A stretch of DNA of 37,623 bases from positions 1 through 37,623 of IMG/VR virus record IMGVR_UViG_3300028734_000007. One strand, 5' to 3'. Source of the DNA: a virus. The notes below the pieces were generated by a model. It was not told where the DNA came from. It did not search any database and saw only the letters and a list, made by a program, of their open reading frames with translations. Numbering within the stretch: the first letter of the stretch is position 1; each line of letters begins with the position of its first letter. The position numbers and the translations under genes were made by a program. Shown one piece after another: positions 36,910 to 37,623 of this stretch.

Positions 36910-37623
36910 ATGGAATACGAAACCTTAAAGGAATTAGATAGGGAAAACGCTATACGAAAAGTTACCCCGGAAGGTACAAAACTAAATTCAACAATTGTCA
37001 ACCAATTTCCTGAATATCCTGATGTCATCGTATTTGGTGGCAATTATTGGAAGTCAAACGAACTTATCAGTGATTTTATAGACCGGTATATTGATCCAAA
37101 ATCTGAAAATGATATTTCAAGTTTTTTACAGGAAATAGCCTACCGGATAGTTTCTGATCCGGGATTGGCAGAACAAGAAACCCGCAAGAATAAAAATATA
37201 GATTACCAATTAATTTATAGACAACATTATTCATTATACAGAAGCCCGGATATGCTATTTGATTGGTCAGAGAGTAAAGGAACGTTTATTTGGTTTGAGC
37301 ATATTTTACCGAAACGAAGGCAAAAACAATTTGCTAAAATAATTAAGGATCAGGATAATGAAAAGTTAACCGAAATTTCGGAAAGGATCAAAAAGATATA
37401 CAATTTTTCCGACCTTGAAATTATTTACCTACAATATTTTTGCAGTCAAACAAAATTAGATGATTTGGATCCATCATTAAACACCGTTCTTTATTTATGG
37501 AGCAAAGAAAAAATGACCGGGAAAACAACTATTTCGGAATACATTTGCAGTTTTTTAAATGGTGAGTGCAAAAAGAATGCAGATGCTCACAAATCAAATT
37601 TAGGACGAGAAATGCAATTAGGA
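36910..37623 (+). CDS. VirE/primase-type helicase, N-terminal part (continues at base 128)
   Basis: ATG 36910 (MEYETLKELDRENAIRKVTP) opens 238 codons that run to the end of the window and, through the 127-bp overlap, continue in frame at position 128 to the stop at 784. The N-terminal ~190 residues lack recognisable primase motifs and resemble the variable front domain of VirE-like proteins. The ATP-binding loop lies at the very end of this part (residues 199-207). It starts 4 bases after the methyltransferase. Confidence 0.8.
   Translation, partial: MEYETLKELDRENAIRKVTPEGTKLNSTIVNQFPEYPDVIVFGGNYWKSNELISDFIDRYIDPKSENDISSFLQEIAYRIVSDPGLAEQETRKNKNIDYQLIYRQHYSLYRSPDMLFDWSESKGTFIWFEHILPKRRQKQFAKIIKDQDNEKLTEISERIKKIYNFSDLEIIYLQYFCSQTKLDDLDPSLNTVLYLWSKEKMTGKTTISEYICSFLNGECKKNADAHKSNLGREMQLG
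37497..37623. repeat. 127-bp terminal direct repeat, right copy
   Basis: Identical to 1-127; this is the second copy of the circular-closure overlap. Confidence 0.95.

Noticed and set aside
1-37623. Alternative genetic code (TAG or TGA recoding) suggested by in-frame stops at 10962 and 31531
   Set aside because: The two stops differ (TAA and TAG), while TAA, TAG and TGA all end other well-bounded genes; large genes have no internal stops.

Overview
The window is the circularly closed genome of a tailed phage of the Bacteroidota. Bases 1-127 recur identically at 37497-37623, and one helicase gene reads in frame across that overlap, so the unique circle is about 37,496 bp. Tailed-phage identity rests on an HK97-type head set (TerS, TerL, portal, prohead protease, major capsid protein), a tape measure protein and a tail fibre. 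The host group is inferred from TAnnTTTG promoter elements, near absence of Shine-Dalgarno sequences with A-rich start regions, low GC content, and a DUF4494-like protein. I see no integrase, excisionase cassette, DNA polymerase or tRNA. A virulent phage that uses the host replicase is the simplest reading. Layout by region. (1) From about 34.6 kb rightwards, through the circle junction to 11.8 kb, genes are on the plus strand. First comes a structured leader RNA plus an HNH homing endonuclease. A second leader precedes a radical SAM enzyme, a small HTH protein, a DNA methyltransferase and a VirE-like helicase. Then follow many tiny genes, a hexapeptide-repeat protein, a pentapeptide-repeat protein, a second methyltransferase, an SbcC/RecF-like ATPase, a RecT-like annealing protein, an MBL-fold hydrolase, a DUF4494 protein and a putative SSB. 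This is the replication, recombination and DNA-modification arm. It ends at a strong bidirectional terminator at 11.76-11.80 kb. (2) From 30.6 kb leftwards to 11.8 kb the minus strand carries the virion and lysis genes: portal, a 32-aa ORF, protease, capsid, head-tail joining proteins, tail proteins, tape measure, a pair of paralogous tail proteins, a long tail fibre with an SGNH esterase domain, a holin-like protein, an M15 endopeptidase and a possible spanin. (3) 30.7-31.8 kb is a small plus-strand island with an HTH-like regulator, a DnaQ-like exonuclease and a zinc-ribbon-like protein. (4) 31.9-33.9 kb on the minus strand is the terminase pair. (5) 33.86-34.6 kb is a gene-free AT-rich stretch with iteron-like repeats, a palindrome and a G-quadruplex motif, and is the best origin candidate. 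The observations most worth a second look are these: a leader upstream of the HNH gene in which the loop of one hairpin is complementary to the loop of a following terminator-like hairpin (possible kissing-loop attenuator or small RNA); a recurring arrangement in which terminators sit 15-35 bases before start codons inside same-direction gene runs; a duplicated tail protein whose second copy carries a BspA-like leucine-rich extension; the iteron/palindrome region; and two radical-SAM- and helicase-linked orphan methyltransferases without a restriction enzyme. All functional calls come from reading motifs by eye; no database search was run.
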